Made by a program: the position numbers and the translations under genes. The notes under the pieces are model-generated. The model saw only the letters and a list, made by a program, of their open reading frames with translations, was not told the origin of the DNA and ran no database searches. Of a stretch of 35,179 nucleotides of DNA, positions 6,208 through 17,951 are shown piece after piece. Positions within the stretch are counted from its first letter, which is position 1, and each line of letters starts with the position of its first letter. The stretch comes from an uncultured Bacteroidales bacterium (GTDB taxonomy: Bacteria; Bacteroidota; Bacteroidia; Bacteroidales; UBA932). The DNA lies in contig CAJONI010000069.1 in the NCBI GenBank assembly GCA_905235995.1, positions 1 to 35,179 on the forward strand, given 5' to 3'.

Positions 6208-7418
6208 ACAAGGGCCTTCAGCCCCGCGACGAGGCGTTCCAGGCCTTCGGCAAGCAGGGAGCTGGGGCAGGCGAGGTTGACGCGGAGGAAGCCTCCGGCG
6301 CCGTACATCTCGCCGGCGTTGACCCATACCTGCTGGTCGCGCAGCAGCGCGAGCTCTATCTCTTCAGAACTCATCCTGATGGCTGAAACGTCGACCCAGG
6401 CCAGGTAGGTGGCTTCAAGCGCCGCCACCGGGCACTGCGGAAGCTCGTTCCTGAAGCGCTCCAGAAGCAATCCGTAGTTGTGCCATATGACCTCGTTGAG
6501 CTCTTCCAGCCACAGCGCGCCTTCGTCGGAATATGCGGCTTCGAGCGCGGCGGGGCCGAAGGGGTTGACGTCGCCGACGTCGTTGGCGCGGATGGCGGTT
6601 TCGATCTTTTCCCTTATGTCGTCGCGTGCGGCTATGATGTTGGCTATCTGCAGTCCGGCGGTGTTGAAGCTCTTGGAAGGAGAGCATAGCGTCACGGATT
6701 CGCGGATATAGGGCTCGCCAAGGGAGCCATAGGCCACGTATGAAGTGCCGGGCTGCGCGAGTTCGCAGTGTATCTCGTCGGAAACCACTGTCACGCCGTG
6801 TCTCATGGCGATGTCGCCCGCACGGCGCAGCTCCGCTGCAGTCCAGCGGCGTCCCGCAGGGTTGTGAGGGTTGCAGAGCAGCAGGATGCGGTTGCCAGGC
6901 TCGGCGCAGGCCTTCTCCAGGGCTTTGTAGTCCATCTCGTAGCTGAAGCGTCCGTCCGGCAGCCCGCGACGCAGCAGCGGAGTGTCGACGGTGCGGCATC
7001 CGTTCTTGCTGACCGACGAGAAGAAGCAGTTGTAGACCGGGCTCTGGATGATGACTCCTTCACCGGGTGCGGCCAAAGCCTTGACCACGGCGGTGATGGC
7101 AGGTACGACGGCGGTGGTGCAGACTATCCATTTCCTCCTGAGGGGAAGCCCGTGACGGTTGCGGAACCAGCGGATTACCGCTTCGTAGTAGGAATCGGGG
7201 ACGTGGGTGTAGCCGAACACTCCGTGCTCCACGCGGCGCCTGAGGGTGTCGAGGATGAAGGGCGCGGCCTTGAAATCCATGTCGGCGACCCAGAGGGGAA
7301 TCAGCCGGTCCCGCTGTTCAGGACTGAGGACCACGCCTCCGGGCAGGGGGCAGTCCCATTTCACGCTGCTGGTATTGCGGCGGTCTACGAGGGTTTCGAA
7401 GTCGAAGGTGTGTGACAT
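6204..7418 (-). CDS. MalY/PatB-type PLP aminotransferase or cystathionine beta-lyase
   Basis: A 404-residue fold-type I pyridoxal-phosphate enzyme. The PLP lysine is K249 in SPSKSFN; D214 in VVSDEIHCEL and N183/N186 in CNPHNPAGR are the usual ring and phosphate contacts. The N-terminal NTSSVKWD and the LWVADMDF stretch are typical of the MalY/PatB subgroup, which cleaves cystathionine and related C-S bonds and can act as an aminotransferase. It is a single minus-strand gene reading away from the GH95 gene, with a -7 element 22 nt before its start. The substrate is not fixed by sequence. Confidence 0.92.
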   Translation of the reverse strand: MSHTFDFETLVDRRNTSSVKWDCPLPGGVVLSPEQRDRLIPLWVADMDFKAAPFILDTLRRRVEHGVFGYTHVPDSYYEAVIRWFRNRHGLPLRRKWIVCTTAVVPAITAVVKALAAPGEGVIIQSPVYNCFFSSVSKNGCRTVDTPLLRRGLPDGRFSYEMDYKALEKACAEPGNRILLLCNPHNPAGRRWTAAELRRAGDIAMRHGVTVVSDEIHCELAQPGTSYVAYGSLGEPYIRESVTLCSPSKSFNTAGLQIANIIAARDDIREKIETAIRANDVGDVNPFGPAALEAAYSDEGALWLEELNEVIWHNYGLLLERFRNELPQCPVAALEATYLAWVDVSAIRMSSEEIELALLRDQQVWVNAGEMYGAGGFLRVNLACPSSLLAEGLERLVAGLKALV

Positions 7419-7440
7419 GATTGATTACGGAGTCAGGATA

Positions 7441-7448
7441 CAAAGATA
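7441..7448 (-). promoter_or_regulatory. -7 promoter element TATCTTTG
   Basis: Exact TAnnTTTG on the minus strand, 22 nt before the MalY-type gene. It is paired back to back with the plus-strand element at 7457-7464. Confidence 0.68.
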
Positions 7449-7456
7449 ATATTTCG

Positions 7457-7464
7457 TATATTTG
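7457..7464 (+). promoter_or_regulatory. -7 promoter element TATATTTG
   Basis: Exact TAnnTTTG, 17 nt before the GH95 lipoprotein gene. It shares the 63-bp divergent spacer with the MalY promoter. Confidence 0.68.
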
Positions 7465-7481
7465 CATATACCTATCGAATC

Positions 7482-9818
7482 ATGAAACTTCACGTCTTCC
7501 ATCTTCCCTTGCTTGCAGCCCTGGCCCTGGTGGCGGCCTGCTCGCAGCCAGGGCAGGAACTGGTGTTGCATTACGACAGTCCAGCCGCATACTTTGAGGA
7601 GGCCCTCCCGCTTGGCAACGGGCGGCTCGGCGCCATGGTCTACGGAGGTCCCGTCCAGGAGCGTATCTCGCTGAACGACATCACGCTGTGGACCGGAGAG
7701 CCCGACCGCGGCCCGGAGCACCCCGATTTCCAGCATTGCCGCGACCTGACTCCCTGGGGCGAAGCGGCCTCATGGGTTCCGAAGGTCCGCGAGGCCCTCG
7801 AGGCGGAAGACTACCCTAGGGCGGAAGAGCTTCAGAAGCATCTGCAGGGCCATTTCAGCGAAAGCTATCAGCCGCTGGGCAATCTCCTGATCGGGCATAC
7901 TGGCGGAAAGGTGTCCGGGTACAGGCGTCAGCTCGACATCTCCGACGCAACGGCGCAGGTGGGCTATCTGCGTGACGGACATGCCGTCAATGCTGAATAT
8001 TTCATCTCGTCTCCCGACCAGGCGCTGGTGGTCCGTTTCACCAGCGAAGCCCCCGAAGACGCGACTTTCAAGCTGGACATTCCCCACCCGCACACCGTCG
8101 TGGCCGATGGAGGGCGTATAGTGGCCGACGGCTATCTGGCCTGGCATGCCTTCCCGAACTACTACGACGGCGTAAGTGAAAGGAGGGTGTACGACCCCGG
8201 ACGCGGAATACACTTCCGTACAGTCGTTTCGGTCGATACCGATGGCACGGTGGCCTGCCAGGACGGCGGGATACGCGTCACCGCTGCGAAGGAGACAATA
8301 GTAAGGCTCGTGAACGCCAGTTCGTTCAACGGCTTCGACCGCGATCCCGTGAAGGAGGGAAAACCTTACCGGGAGCTGGCGGATGCAGCCGCCGACGCCG
8401 CCTGGGCAAAGTCGTACAAGGAACTGCGCGAAGCGCATATCTCAGACTATCAGCACTTTTTCAACCGCGTGACCCTCAACCTCGGGACCACAGACCCCGC
8501 CGTAAAGGCCCTGCCTACCGATGTCCAGCTGAAGCGCTACGCCGACCTTGGCGAAGCGAACCCCGAACTGGAGGCGCTCTACTTCCAGTTCGGCCGCTAC
8601 CTGCTCATAAGTTCCTCACGCACCGAAGGCATCCCTGCCAACCTGCAGGGACTCTGGAACGAGAGCATGGATCCGCCGTGGAGCAGCAACTACACCATCA
8701 ACATCAACCTTGAGGAGAACTACTGGCCCGCCGAGGTCACGGCGCTGCCCGAGATGCACGAAGTGCTGCTGGGCTTCGTGCGCAATCTCTCGCAGACCGG
8801 CCGCACAACTGCCGAAAACTACTACGGAGTGACCCGGGGCTGGGCTGCCGGACACAATTCCGACGCCTGGGCCATGTCGTGTCCCGTGGGGCTCGGCACC
8901 GGCAACCCGTGCTGGGCCGACTGGCCCATGGGCGGAACCTGGCTCTCCACCCACATCTGGGAGCACTATCTCTTCACCCGCGACCGCGAACGCCTGGAAG
9001 CCGACTATCCGACGCTCAAGGGCGCGGCGCAGTTCTGCCTTGACTGGCTGGTGGAGAAGGACGGGGAACTGATAACCTCGCCCTCCACATCGCCTGAGAA
9101 CCGTTACATCACCGACCAGGGCTTCCACGGGGCCACGCTCTACGGAGCCACTGCCGACCTGGCCCTGATCCGCGAATGCCTTACCGATGCCGCCGGAGCT
9201 GCGAAGCTGCTGGGAGACGACGATTTCGCTTCCGAAGCTCTCGCTGCCGTGGCAAGGCTGAGGCCCTACCATGTCGGAGCCAACGGAGCCCTGCAGGAAT
9301 GGTATCACGACTGGGCGGACGAGGAGCCGCAGCACAGGCATCAGTCCCACCTGATCGGACTCTATCCAGGACATTCAGTCAAGGGGAATCCAGAGTTGGA
9401 GAAAGCTGCACATAAGACTTTGGAGATCAGAGGCTTCGAGGCTACCGGATGGAGCTGCGGCTGGAGGGTGAGCCTCTATGCCCGCCTCGGCGACGCCGAG
9501 AGTGCCTACCGCATGTACCGCAGGCTGCTGCGCTACGTGAGCCCCGACGGCTACAGTGGCGACGATGCGCGGCGCGGCGGCGGCACCTATCCCAACATGT
9601 TCGACGCCCACAGCCCCTTCCAGATCGACGGCAATTTCAGTGGCACCGCCGGTGTAGCCGAGATGCTGCTCCAGTCGACCGCCGAATCGGTCGAGGCCCT
9701 GCCGGCCCTGCCGTCCGCCTGGCCCGAGGGTTTCGTCAAGGGCCTGCGCACCCGCACCGGCGAGACCGTCGACATCAGCTGGAAGGACGGCCGCGTGAAA
9801 CAGATTCGCCGCCGTTGA
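7482..9818 (+). CDS. GH95 alpha-L-fucosidase lipoprotein
   Basis: A 778-residue glycoside hydrolase of family 95, which removes alpha-1,2-linked L-fucose from host glycans and milk oligosaccharides (some members act on L-galactose). The N-terminal signal ends in the lipobox LVAAC, predicting a surface or periplasmic lipoprotein. The N-terminal beta domain opens with [14 protein letters not shown]; catalytic-site motifs are [13 protein letters not shown] (about 403-415, the Asn pair), E539 in SPEN (general acid) and D716 in [11 protein letters not shown]. The length is full. No SusC/SusD genes flank it in this window, so it is not in an evident polysaccharide utilisation locus; specificity for fucose is from family knowledge. 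Confidence 0.95.
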   Translation: MKLHVFHLPLLAALALVAACSQPGQELVLHYDSPAAYFEEALPLGNGRLGAMVYGGPVQERISLNDITLWTGEPDRGPEHPDFQHCRDLTPWGEAASWVPKVREALEAEDYPRAEELQKHLQGHFSESYQPLGNLLIGHTGGKVSGYRRQLDISDATAQVGYLRDGHAVNAEYFISSPDQALVVRFTSEAPEDATFKLDIPHPHTVVADGGRIVADGYLAWHAFPNYYDGVSERRVYDPGRGIHFRTVVSVDTDGTVACQDGGIRVTAAKETIVRLVNASSFNGFDRDPVKEGKPYRELADAAADAAWAKSYKELREAHISDYQHFFNRVTLNLGTTDPAVKALPTDVQLKRYADLGEANPELEALYFQFGRYLLISSSRTEGIPANLQGLWNESMDPPWSSNYTININLEENYWPAEVTALPEMHEVLLGFVRNLSQTGRTTAENYYGVTRGWAAGHNSDAWAMSCPVGLGTGNPCWADWPMGGTWLSTHIWEHYLFTRDRERLEADYPTLKGAAQFCLDWLVEKDGELITSPSTSPENRYITDQGFHGATLYGATADLALIRECLTDAAGAAKLLGDDDFASEALAAVARLRPYHVGANGALQEWYHDWADEEPQHRHQSHLIGLYPGHSVKGNPELEKAAHKTLEIRGFEATGWSCGWRVSLYARLGDAESAYRMYRRLLRYVSPDGYSGDDARRGGGTYPNMFDAHSPFQIDGNFSGTAGVAEMLLQSTAESVEALPALPSAWPEGFVKGLRTRTGETVDISWKDGRVKQIRRR

Positions 9819-9826
9819 CATTTTTG

Positions 9827-9834
9827 TATCTTTG
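9827..9834 (+). promoter_or_regulatory. -7 promoter element TATCTTTG, leaderless geometry
   Basis: Exact TAnnTTTG ending 5 nt before the dsbD ATG at 9840. With the usual distance from this box to the start site, the message would begin at or beside the AUG. Confidence 0.68.
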
Positions 9835-9839
9835 CCGAC

Positions 9840-11858
9840 ATGAAATATTTCAGACTCCTGCTCCTTTCGCTGCTCCTGGCCATCCCGGCCTTCGGGCAGA
9901 TGAACCAGCCCGTAACCTGGAAGGCCGAAGCCGTGCAGGTGGAGGGCAATGTCTATGAAATCCGCCTGACCGGCGCCATCACCGGAAACTGGCACATTTA
10001 CGACCTGACCGACTACGGCAGCAGCGGCCCCAACGGCACTGTCTTCACTGTAGAAGACGGCGGCAAAGTGGAGCTTGTGGGCGACCCCTACATCTCCTCT
10101 GAGGTGCATCGTGGCTACGATGACATTTTCGGGATGGAGATAGGGACGTGCGAAAGTCCGGTGGTGATTTGTCAGAAAGTGGAACTTATTCAGGATGATC
10201 CTGTTACGCTTCAGGTGACGGTGGAATGGCAGGCCTGCAGCGACGAGAACTGCCTGCCTCCGGACGATTATACGGTCAGTGTGACGCTGCCTTCGGATTC
10301 CGGCTCGGAGGCCGGAATGACCGTTTCTGAGGATGACGATCCGAACGCCGCCGTTCCCGGCGAGGGCAAGTCGATCTGGGGTCTGATCCTCGAGGCCATC
10401 GCCTGGGGCTTCGTGGCGCTCCTGACGCCCTGCGTGTTCCCCATGATTCCGATGACCGTGAGCTTCTTCCTCAAGCAGAACCAGGCCGTGGAAGGGGAGG
10501 AGGAGAAGAAAGGCCGCGGGAAGTGGCTGGCTACCGTCTTCGGCATATCGATAGTGGCGCTCTACACCATCCCCATCGCCATAATAATCCTGATCACCTA
10601 TTTCGCTGGAGGCGCGACCGTGACGGCCGACATCTTCAACTGGCTGGCCACACACTGGCTCCCGAACATCATCTTCTTCCTGATTTTCATGCTGTTCGCA
10701 GCATCGTTCTTCGGGGCCTTCGAAATAACCCTGCCGAGTTCCTGGCTCAACAAGTCGGATGAGAAATCGAACAGGGGCGGCCTGGCGGGAGTGTTCTTCG
10801 TGGCGCTGACCCTGGTGCTGGTGTCGTTCTCCTGCACCGGGCCTATCGTGGGATCGGTGCTCATCAAGAGCACCCAGGGCCAGTTCTGGGAGCCCATCAT
10901 CACGATGCTGGCCTTCTCCATCGCCTTCGCCCTTCCGTTCACTCTGCTGGCATTCGTGCCTTCGCTGCTGGACAAGCTCCCGAAAAGCGGCGGCTGGCTC
11001 AACAGCGTGAAGGTGGTCCTGGGCTTTGTGGAAGTGGCGCTGGGCTTCAAGTTCCTGAGCGTCGCCGACCAGACTTACCACTGGCACCTGCTCGACCGCG
11101 AGGTCTATCTGGCGATCTGGATAGTGGTCTTCTCCCTGCTCGGCCTCTACCTCCTGGGCAAGATCAAGTTCAAGTTCGACAGTCCGGTGGAATACATAGG
11201 AGTGTTCCGCCTCATCCTTGTGATCACTGTCTTCTCTTTCGTTGTCTACATGATTCCGGGCATGTGGGGCGCGCCCCTGAAGGCTCTATCGGGCTATCTG
11301 CCGCCAATCACGACACAGGACTTCGTGCTTGACCCGGCGCAGCATTCTGGCGGGGGAGTGACGGCCTATGTGGCAGGACAGGGGCGGGACGACGGTTTTC
11401 CGGCGGACCGCAAATATGCCGACTTCCTACATCTTCCATACGATATTCCCGCTTTCTTCGACTATGAGGAAGCCCGCGCCTATGCCGCTGAAGTCGGCAA
11501 ACCCCTGCTCATCGACTTCACGGGCCACGGCTGCGTGAACTGCCGTGAGATGGAGTCGCGCGTGTGGAGCGATCCGCGCGTGCTCAAGCTCATGAAGGAG
11601 GACTATGTGGTCTGCTCGCTGTACGGCGACGACAAGACCGTACTCGACGAGAAATACTGGGTCACCACCGACAAGGGAAAGGTGCTAAAGAGCCTGGGCA
11701 AGATCAACTCCTGGTTCGTCATGCAGCGCTACCATGTGAACGCCCAGCCCTACTATGCGGTCATCGATCCGGTGACGGAGAAGCACAAGGTGCCTTCGCG
11801 CAGTTACAACCTCGACCGCGACGCTTACGTTGAATTTTTGGAAAAAGGATTGGAATAG
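9840..11858 (+). CDS. dsbD: Thiol:disulfide interchange protein DsbD
   Basis: A 672-residue membrane protein that moves electrons from cytoplasmic thioredoxin to periplasmic thiol proteins. Order: signal peptide to about residue 20; periplasmic N-terminal domain with C133 and C138; an eight-helix transmembrane core from about 178 to 475 with C198 (TPCVFPMIP) and C332 (FSCTGPIVG); C-terminal thioredoxin domain with C565-V-N-C568. All three cysteine pairs needed for the relay are present. It probably forms an operon with the cysteine desulfidase-like gene 34 nt downstream. The start is supported by the signal peptide and the promoter just before it. Confidence 0.95.
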   Translation: MKYFRLLLLSLLLAIPAFGQMNQPVTWKAEAVQVEGNVYEIRLTGAITGNWHIYDLTDYGSSGPNGTVFTVEDGGKVELVGDPYISSEVHRGYDDIFGMEIGTCESPVVICQKVELIQDDPVTLQVTVEWQACSDENCLPPDDYTVSVTLPSDSGSEAGMTVSEDDDPNAAVPGEGKSIWGLILEAIAWGFVALLTPCVFPMIPMTVSFFLKQNQAVEGEEEKKGRGKWLATVFGISIVALYTIPIAIIILITYFAGGATVTADIFNWLATHWLPNIIFFLIFMLFAASFFGAFEITLPSSWLNKSDEKSNRGGLAGVFFVALTLVLVSFSCTGPIVGSVLIKSTQGQFWEPIITMLAFSIAFALPFTLLAFVPSLLDKLPKSGGWLNSVKVVLGFVEVALGFKFLSVADQTYHWHLLDREVYLAIWIVVFSLLGLYLLGKIKFKFDSPVEYIGVFRLILVITVFSFVVYMIPGMWGAPLKALSGYLPPITTQDFVLDPAQHSGGGVTAYVAGQGRDDGFPADRKYADFLHLPYDIPAFFDYEEARAYAAEVGKPLLIDFTGHGCVNCREMESRVWSDPRVLKLMKEDYVVCSLYGDDKTVLDEKYWVTTDKGKVLKSLGKINSWFVMQRYHVNAQPYYAVIDPVTEKHKVPSRSYNLDRDAYVEFLEKGLE

Positions 11859-11862
11859 AGAT

Positions 11863-11880
11863 TCCGGGCCGGGCCCGGGA
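11863..11880. repeat. REP-like palindrome between dsbD and the next gene
   Basis: TCCGGGCC and GGCCCGGGA form a G+C-rich inverted repeat with one bulged base, lying in the short 34-nt gap. It resembles the palindromes at 64-84 and 23356-23376 and could partly limit read-through or stabilise the dsbD message. Confidence 0.5.
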
Positions 11881-11892
11881 CGACGAAATGAG

Positions 11893-13233
11893 ATGACAGC
11901 ACGAGAAAGAGAAATAATCGACATAATCCGTAGTCAGGTCAAGCCCGCGCTTGGCTGCACCGAGCCCATCGCAGTGGCTCTGGCCGTAGCCAAGGCCACG
12001 GAGATCCTTGCTGACAACTGTCCCTGCGACTGTCCGGAGGGCTGGAGGCGGAAAGCCGGGCTTTCCATCGACGTTGCAGTCAGCGCCAACATCCTGAAGA
12101 ACGGCATGGGAGTGGGCATTCCGGGCACGGGCATGGTGGGCATTCCCGTGGCGGCCGCCCTCGGAGCCGTGTGCGGCGATTCGTCGCTGGGCCTTGAAGT
12201 GCTGCGCAAGCTGACTCCGGAAGACGTGGCGCGGGCAAAGGAACTGGTTGACACCAAGGCCGTCAGGGTGACGGTCGCCGACACCGGACACCTGCTCTAT
12301 GTCAAGGCCACGGTTACCGCAGAGGGTCTCACCAGCGCCAGCGCCGTTGTCAATCCCTACGCCAGCGCTGTGATCGAAGACGACCATGACCGCATCGTCG
12401 AGACGAGTTTCGCCGACAAGATACTGATGAGTTCGGAGGCCGGAGCCGCCTCGATGGATGTCGGGAGCAAGGAATACGGCCTGACTGTCGCGGAAATCCT
12501 CGACTTCGCCAGGAACGCCCCTTATGAGGAGATAAAGTTCATCCTGGAAGACCGCACGCTGAACCTGGCCCTTGCATGGGAAGGCCTTGACGGCGACTAT
12601 GGGCTGAAGGTGGGCAAGGCCATACGCGAGAACCAGCAGGAAGTCTTCGGCGACGATTACATGAGTTTCGCCATGGGCCTGACTGCCGCCGCATCCGACG
12701 CCCGCATGGCCGGCTGCACGATGCCCGCCATGTCGAACAGCGGCAGCGGCAACCAGGGCATCACGGTGAGCATACCTGTAATAGCCTACGCGATAAAATA
12801 CGAAGTCGACGACGAATCCCTGGCCAGGGCCCTGATTCTCAGCAATCTGGTGGCCATCCACATCAAGAGCTACCTGGGCAGGCTCTCCGCCCTCTGCGGC
12901 TGCGTGGTGGCCTCCACGGGCTCCGCATGCGGTGTAGTCTACCTTCAGGGAGGCGGCCTGAAAGAAGTGAGCGCCGCAATCCAGAATATGGCCGGCAACA
13001 TCACCGGCATGGTGTGCGACGGGGCGAAGGTGGGCTGCGCGATGAAGGTTGCGTCCGGCGTCTCCTGCGCCGTGCAGTCGGCGGTGCTGGCACTCCGTGG
13101 TACCTGCATACCCTCCACCGACGGCATCATCGACGACGACGTCGAGAAGACCATCCGCAATCTCGGGGCCATAGGCTCCGTAGGCATGAAAGCCACCGAC
13201 AGGATGATTCTTGACATCATGGTCTGCAAATAG
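11893..13233 (+). CDS. L-cysteine desulfidase / UPF0597 family protein
   Basis: A 446-residue protein of the family that includes CyuA (YhaM) and L-serine dehydratase alpha-like proteins. The N-terminal GCTEP motif and the central SNSGSGNQGI motif are diagnostic, and several conserved Cys residues near the C-terminal half (LCGCVVASTG, SACGVVY) fit a [4Fe-4S] cluster. Characterised members break L-cysteine into pyruvate, ammonia and sulfide. The frame is open 21 codons further upstream, into the dsbD end, but I chose 11893 because it opens the conserved region and follows the palindrome. It follows dsbD, so both may serve thiol metabolism. Confidence 0.85.
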   Translation: MTAREREIIDIIRSQVKPALGCTEPIAVALAVAKATEILADNCPCDCPEGWRRKAGLSIDVAVSANILKNGMGVGIPGTGMVGIPVAAALGAVCGDSSLGLEVLRKLTPEDVARAKELVDTKAVRVTVADTGHLLYVKATVTAEGLTSASAVVNPYASAVIEDDHDRIVETSFADKILMSSEAGAASMDVGSKEYGLTVAEILDFARNAPYEEIKFILEDRTLNLALAWEGLDGDYGLKVGKAIRENQQEVFGDDYMSFAMGLTAAASDARMAGCTMPAMSNSGSGNQGITVSIPVIAYAIKYEVDDESLARALILSNLVAIHIKSYLGRLSALCGCVVASTGSACGVVYLQGGGLKEVSAAIQNMAGNITGMVCDGAKVGCAMKVASGVSCAVQSAVLALRGTCIPSTDGIIDDDVEKTIRNLGAIGSVGMKATDRMILDIMVCK

Positions 13234-13244
13234 CGGATTTTTTT

Positions 13245-13252
13245 TATCTTTG
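13245..13252 (+). promoter_or_regulatory. -7 promoter element TATCTTTG, leaderless geometry
   Basis: Exact TAnnTTTG in a T-rich run, ending 4 nt before the ATG at 13257 of the large unknown lipoprotein gene; predicts a leaderless message. Confidence 0.7.
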
Positions 13253-13256
13253 GAAT

Positions 13257-14912
13257 ATGAAACGGCTCCTCTTCCTGCCTGCGGCGATAGTATTGCTGAC
13301 CGCATGTCCCCATGTTGAACCTGAACCCGAACCGGAGCCCGCTCCGCCTTCCGCTGCCGACAGCGTAGTTGTGTCGCTCGACGGGGTGGCCCGGGTACAG
13401 GCTTCCGAACTGCTTGGCAAAACCCTGTCGGACGCGGTCGAGACGGCCGCCGACGGCACGTATCAGCTTTCCGGGGCAGGAGATGCCGTTGACTTCGTCT
13501 TCGACGTATTGGAGAATTATGACGGAGGACTGCAGTTCCGCCGCTACTGCAATTATCCGGTGAGCTACGATTTCCAACTCGAGAACCGTCCCGAGATACC
13601 TGCGGGAGCCTCCGGAGAAATCGACCTGTCCGGCATCCTGCCGGAAGGCATCGACCTTGCCTATCGCTCCAAGGGGATAACCATCAATGCGTCCAACCTG
13701 CCTGAGGGAATGGTGGCGCTCGAAGACGTCACCCTCAGCGAACGTTCCCGCGTCGACGTCACCCTGTCGATTCCCGACTGCTTCTTCACCGAAGGTACGT
13801 TCACCCCTTCCTTCTCGGTCGACATGCGCCAGTTCTTCACGGCCCCTGACGCCGTCGACGGAATACTGAACTTCGACGCTCCGCTCTCGAGCGAAAACGG
13901 GTGGTCGACTACAAAGACCTTCCATCTGGACGGAGTCGTTTTCGATCCGGCCAGATATGACGCCGGATCCCGTCGCCTAACCATGGACGCCCGCATCGGA
14001 CTCAGTGGACATGTGGCGCTTGACGGCCTGAAGACCACCGCCGCCATGCTTTCCTCCGCCCCTTCGGAGATGCGTCTCAACGTGACCGTGGTTTTCTACG
14101 ACCTGGCTTGCACGACATATACCGGCCGCTTCGCGTGCACGACCGCTACCGATGCCGTGTCCATCCCGTTCAAGACCCTGACGGGGCGCGACGTTCCGCC
14201 GCTCGACCTTTCCACTTTCCGTATAAAGCTCGACGCTGAAGGAGCGGTGCCCCTTCCTGTCTATGCCAAGGCCGAAGTGACTACGCGCAAGAACCGTATC
14301 CCCATCGCCCAGGCCGGAGACATGGCCATCCACATGGCAGCCTCCACCGACGGCGGGAATATGAACGCTTCGGGCTCTTTCGACGCTTCTTCCAGCGAGG
14401 ATCTTGCCGACCTGATGGACCAGATCCCTGACGAGCTGCTGTTCTCCCTCTCTGCGATGACCGACAGTACGGTTGTCGGTACACTGGCCATAGGAGACGC
14501 TCCCGGGCTGAGCATGGCTCCGATAATCGAGATTCCCGTAGCTTTCGGCTCTTCTTTCTCGGGTGAATACCGCGATACGCTGGAAGTGCCGGCAGCGCTG
14601 AAAGGCGCCCTGAAGAAGGGATCCGTGATGTTGCAGGGGACTGTATCCAATACCTTGCCCCTCGACGCCGAAGTGACCGTCTCCCTGCTTGACGAGAACG
14701 GACGTGCGCTTACGGGAGGAGCCTCGGTTTCTCTCGGCGCAGGCGCGACCGTGCCGATGGCTCAGGAGATACGTTGCGTATCCGGAGCCGACCCTGAAAG
14801 ACTGGTGCGCGTAGTGGTCGTATCCAGGCTTACCGGTACGGAAAAGCCGCAAGTCCTCAAACAGAATGAGGCCCTTGCGGCTGACCTTGAGTTCCGGATA
14901 CCCAGGAACTGA
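13257..14912 (+). CDS. Large lipoprotein of unknown function
   Basis: A 551-residue protein with a lipoprotein signal (lipobox LLTAC at about 13-17) followed by a Glu-Pro repeat linker, then about 500 residues rich in alternating hydrophobic and polar positions, as in stacked beta-sandwich domains. Phrases such as DLSGILPEGIDLAYRSKG and several 'SxxMRLNVTV'-like strands suggest repeated domains, but I do not recognise a family. Predicted to sit at the cell surface or periplasm. It has its own promoter and is followed 2 nt later by the convergent FKBP gene. Bacteroidota genomes carry many such orphan lipoproteins; no role is assigned. Confidence 0.85.
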   Translation: MKRLLFLPAAIVLLTACPHVEPEPEPEPAPPSAADSVVVSLDGVARVQASELLGKTLSDAVETAADGTYQLSGAGDAVDFVFDVLENYDGGLQFRRYCNYPVSYDFQLENRPEIPAGASGEIDLSGILPEGIDLAYRSKGITINASNLPEGMVALEDVTLSERSRVDVTLSIPDCFFTEGTFTPSFSVDMRQFFTAPDAVDGILNFDAPLSSENGWSTTKTFHLDGVVFDPARYDAGSRRLTMDARIGLSGHVALDGLKTTAAMLSSAPSEMRLNVTVVFYDLACTTYTGRFACTTATDAVSIPFKTLTGRDVPPLDLSTFRIKLDAEGAVPLPVYAKAEVTTRKNRIPIAQAGDMAIHMAASTDGGNMNASGSFDASSSEDLADLMDQIPDELLFSLSAMTDSTVVGTLAIGDAPGLSMAPIIEIPVAFGSSFSGEYRDTLEVPAALKGALKKGSVMLQGTVSNTLPLDAEVTVSLLDENGRALTGGASVSLGAGATVPMAQEIRCVSGADPERLVRVVVVSRLTGTEKPQVLKQNEALAADLEFRIPRN

Positions 14913-14914
14913 TC

Positions 14915-15631
14915 CTACTCAGCTTTCTCCACGAAAGGTTTGACCGAGATGAGCTCCACCTTGAAGGTGAGGGCTTCGTCGGGACGGATGTCCGCACCGG
15001 CACCACGATCGCCGTAAGCGAGCTCGGCAGGGACATAGAGCATGATCTCACCGCCTTCGCCGATCAGCTGCATGCCTTCGGTCCAGCCTTTGATCACCCG
15101 GTCGAGAGGGAAGCTGACGGTCTGGCCGCGATCGTACGAGGAGTCGAACACCTTGCCGTCGAGGTTCTTGCCTTCGTAGTTGACTTCCACGGTGTCACGG
15201 TCGGAGGTGGCCTTGGCGCCCTCGCCCTCGCGGACGATCTTGTACTGCAGGCCGGATTCGGTGGTCATAACACCGGCTTTCTTGGCATTGGCGGCGAGGA
15301 ACTCTTCGCTGCGTTTCCTGATCTCGGCGGACAGGAGCTCGTTGCGCTTCTCGAGGAAGCCGTTGACGATGGTCTGGAAAGTCATGTAGTCGATCTCCAC
15401 GCCTTTGTCGGCATCCTGGATGCCTTTGATCAGCTGCTTGGTGCTCAGGGCGCCGAAGTTGCCCTGCTTGAGGCTCATGCCGACGTTGTAACCGAGCATG
15501 TAGCTGACGGAGTCGACGTCCGCGCGGGTGATGCCGGCGGGCTGCTTTTCGGAAGATGTCTTTTTGTCGCAGGAAACCATCAGGAGGCCTCCCAGGGTGC
15601 AGATCACTGCAAGAGTCAGAATCTTTTTCAT
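14915..15631 (-). CDS. FKBP-type peptidyl-prolyl isomerase lipoprotein
   Basis: A 238-residue periplasmic folding catalyst. The signal ends in the lipobox LMVSC; a helical FKBP_N dimerisation-type region (about 35-125) follows, then the FKBP domain (about 130-232) with LQYKIVREGEGAKA, VNYEGKNLDGKVFDSS and the LAYGDRGAG loop, all typical of FkpA/Mip proteins. It accelerates proline isomerisation in exported proteins. It is a single gene convergent with the large lipoprotein gene, and its -7 element lies 34 nt before the start. Confidence 0.95.
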   Translation of the reverse strand: MKKILTLAVICTLGGLLMVSCDKKTSSEKQPAGITRADVDSVSYMLGYNVGMSLKQGNFGALSTKQLIKGIQDADKGVEIDYMTFQTIVNGFLEKRNELLSAEIRKRSEEFLAANAKKAGVMTTESGLQYKIVREGEGAKATSDRDTVEVNYEGKNLDGKVFDSSYDRGQTVSFPLDRVIKGWTEGMQLIGEGGEIMLYVPAELAYGDRGAGADIRPDEALTFKVELISVKPFVEKAE

Positions 15632-15665
15632 ATCAATAAGGTATTTAGTTGCTTATTTCAGGCCG

Positions 15666-15673
15666 CAAATATA
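15666..15673 (-). promoter_or_regulatory. -7 promoter element TATATTTG
   Basis: Exact TAnnTTTG on the minus strand, 34 nt before the FKBP start, leaving an A+T-rich leader. Confidence 0.65.
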
Positions 15674-15725
15674 GCAAAAGTTCAAAAATATTGTCGGGGA
15701 GCTGGTTATTTCCAATTATTTTTCA

Positions 15726-15733
15726 TAACTTAG
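15726..15733 (+). promoter_or_regulatory. Possible -7 element TAACTTAG for recQ
   Basis: One base off TAnnTTTG, ending 4 nt before the recQ ATG, the same spacing as the other putative leaderless genes here. Confidence 0.4.
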
Positions 15734-15737
15734 TGGT

Positions 15738-17922
<2,185 letters not shown>

Positions 17923-17951
<29 letters not shown>

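Noticed and set aside
9375-11087. Long open frame on the minus strand opposite GH95 and dsbD
   Set aside because: It is a shadow of the G+C-rich codon pattern on the plus strand: the encoded sequence is low-complexity and rich in His, Arg and Gly, while the plus strand holds clear full-length families.
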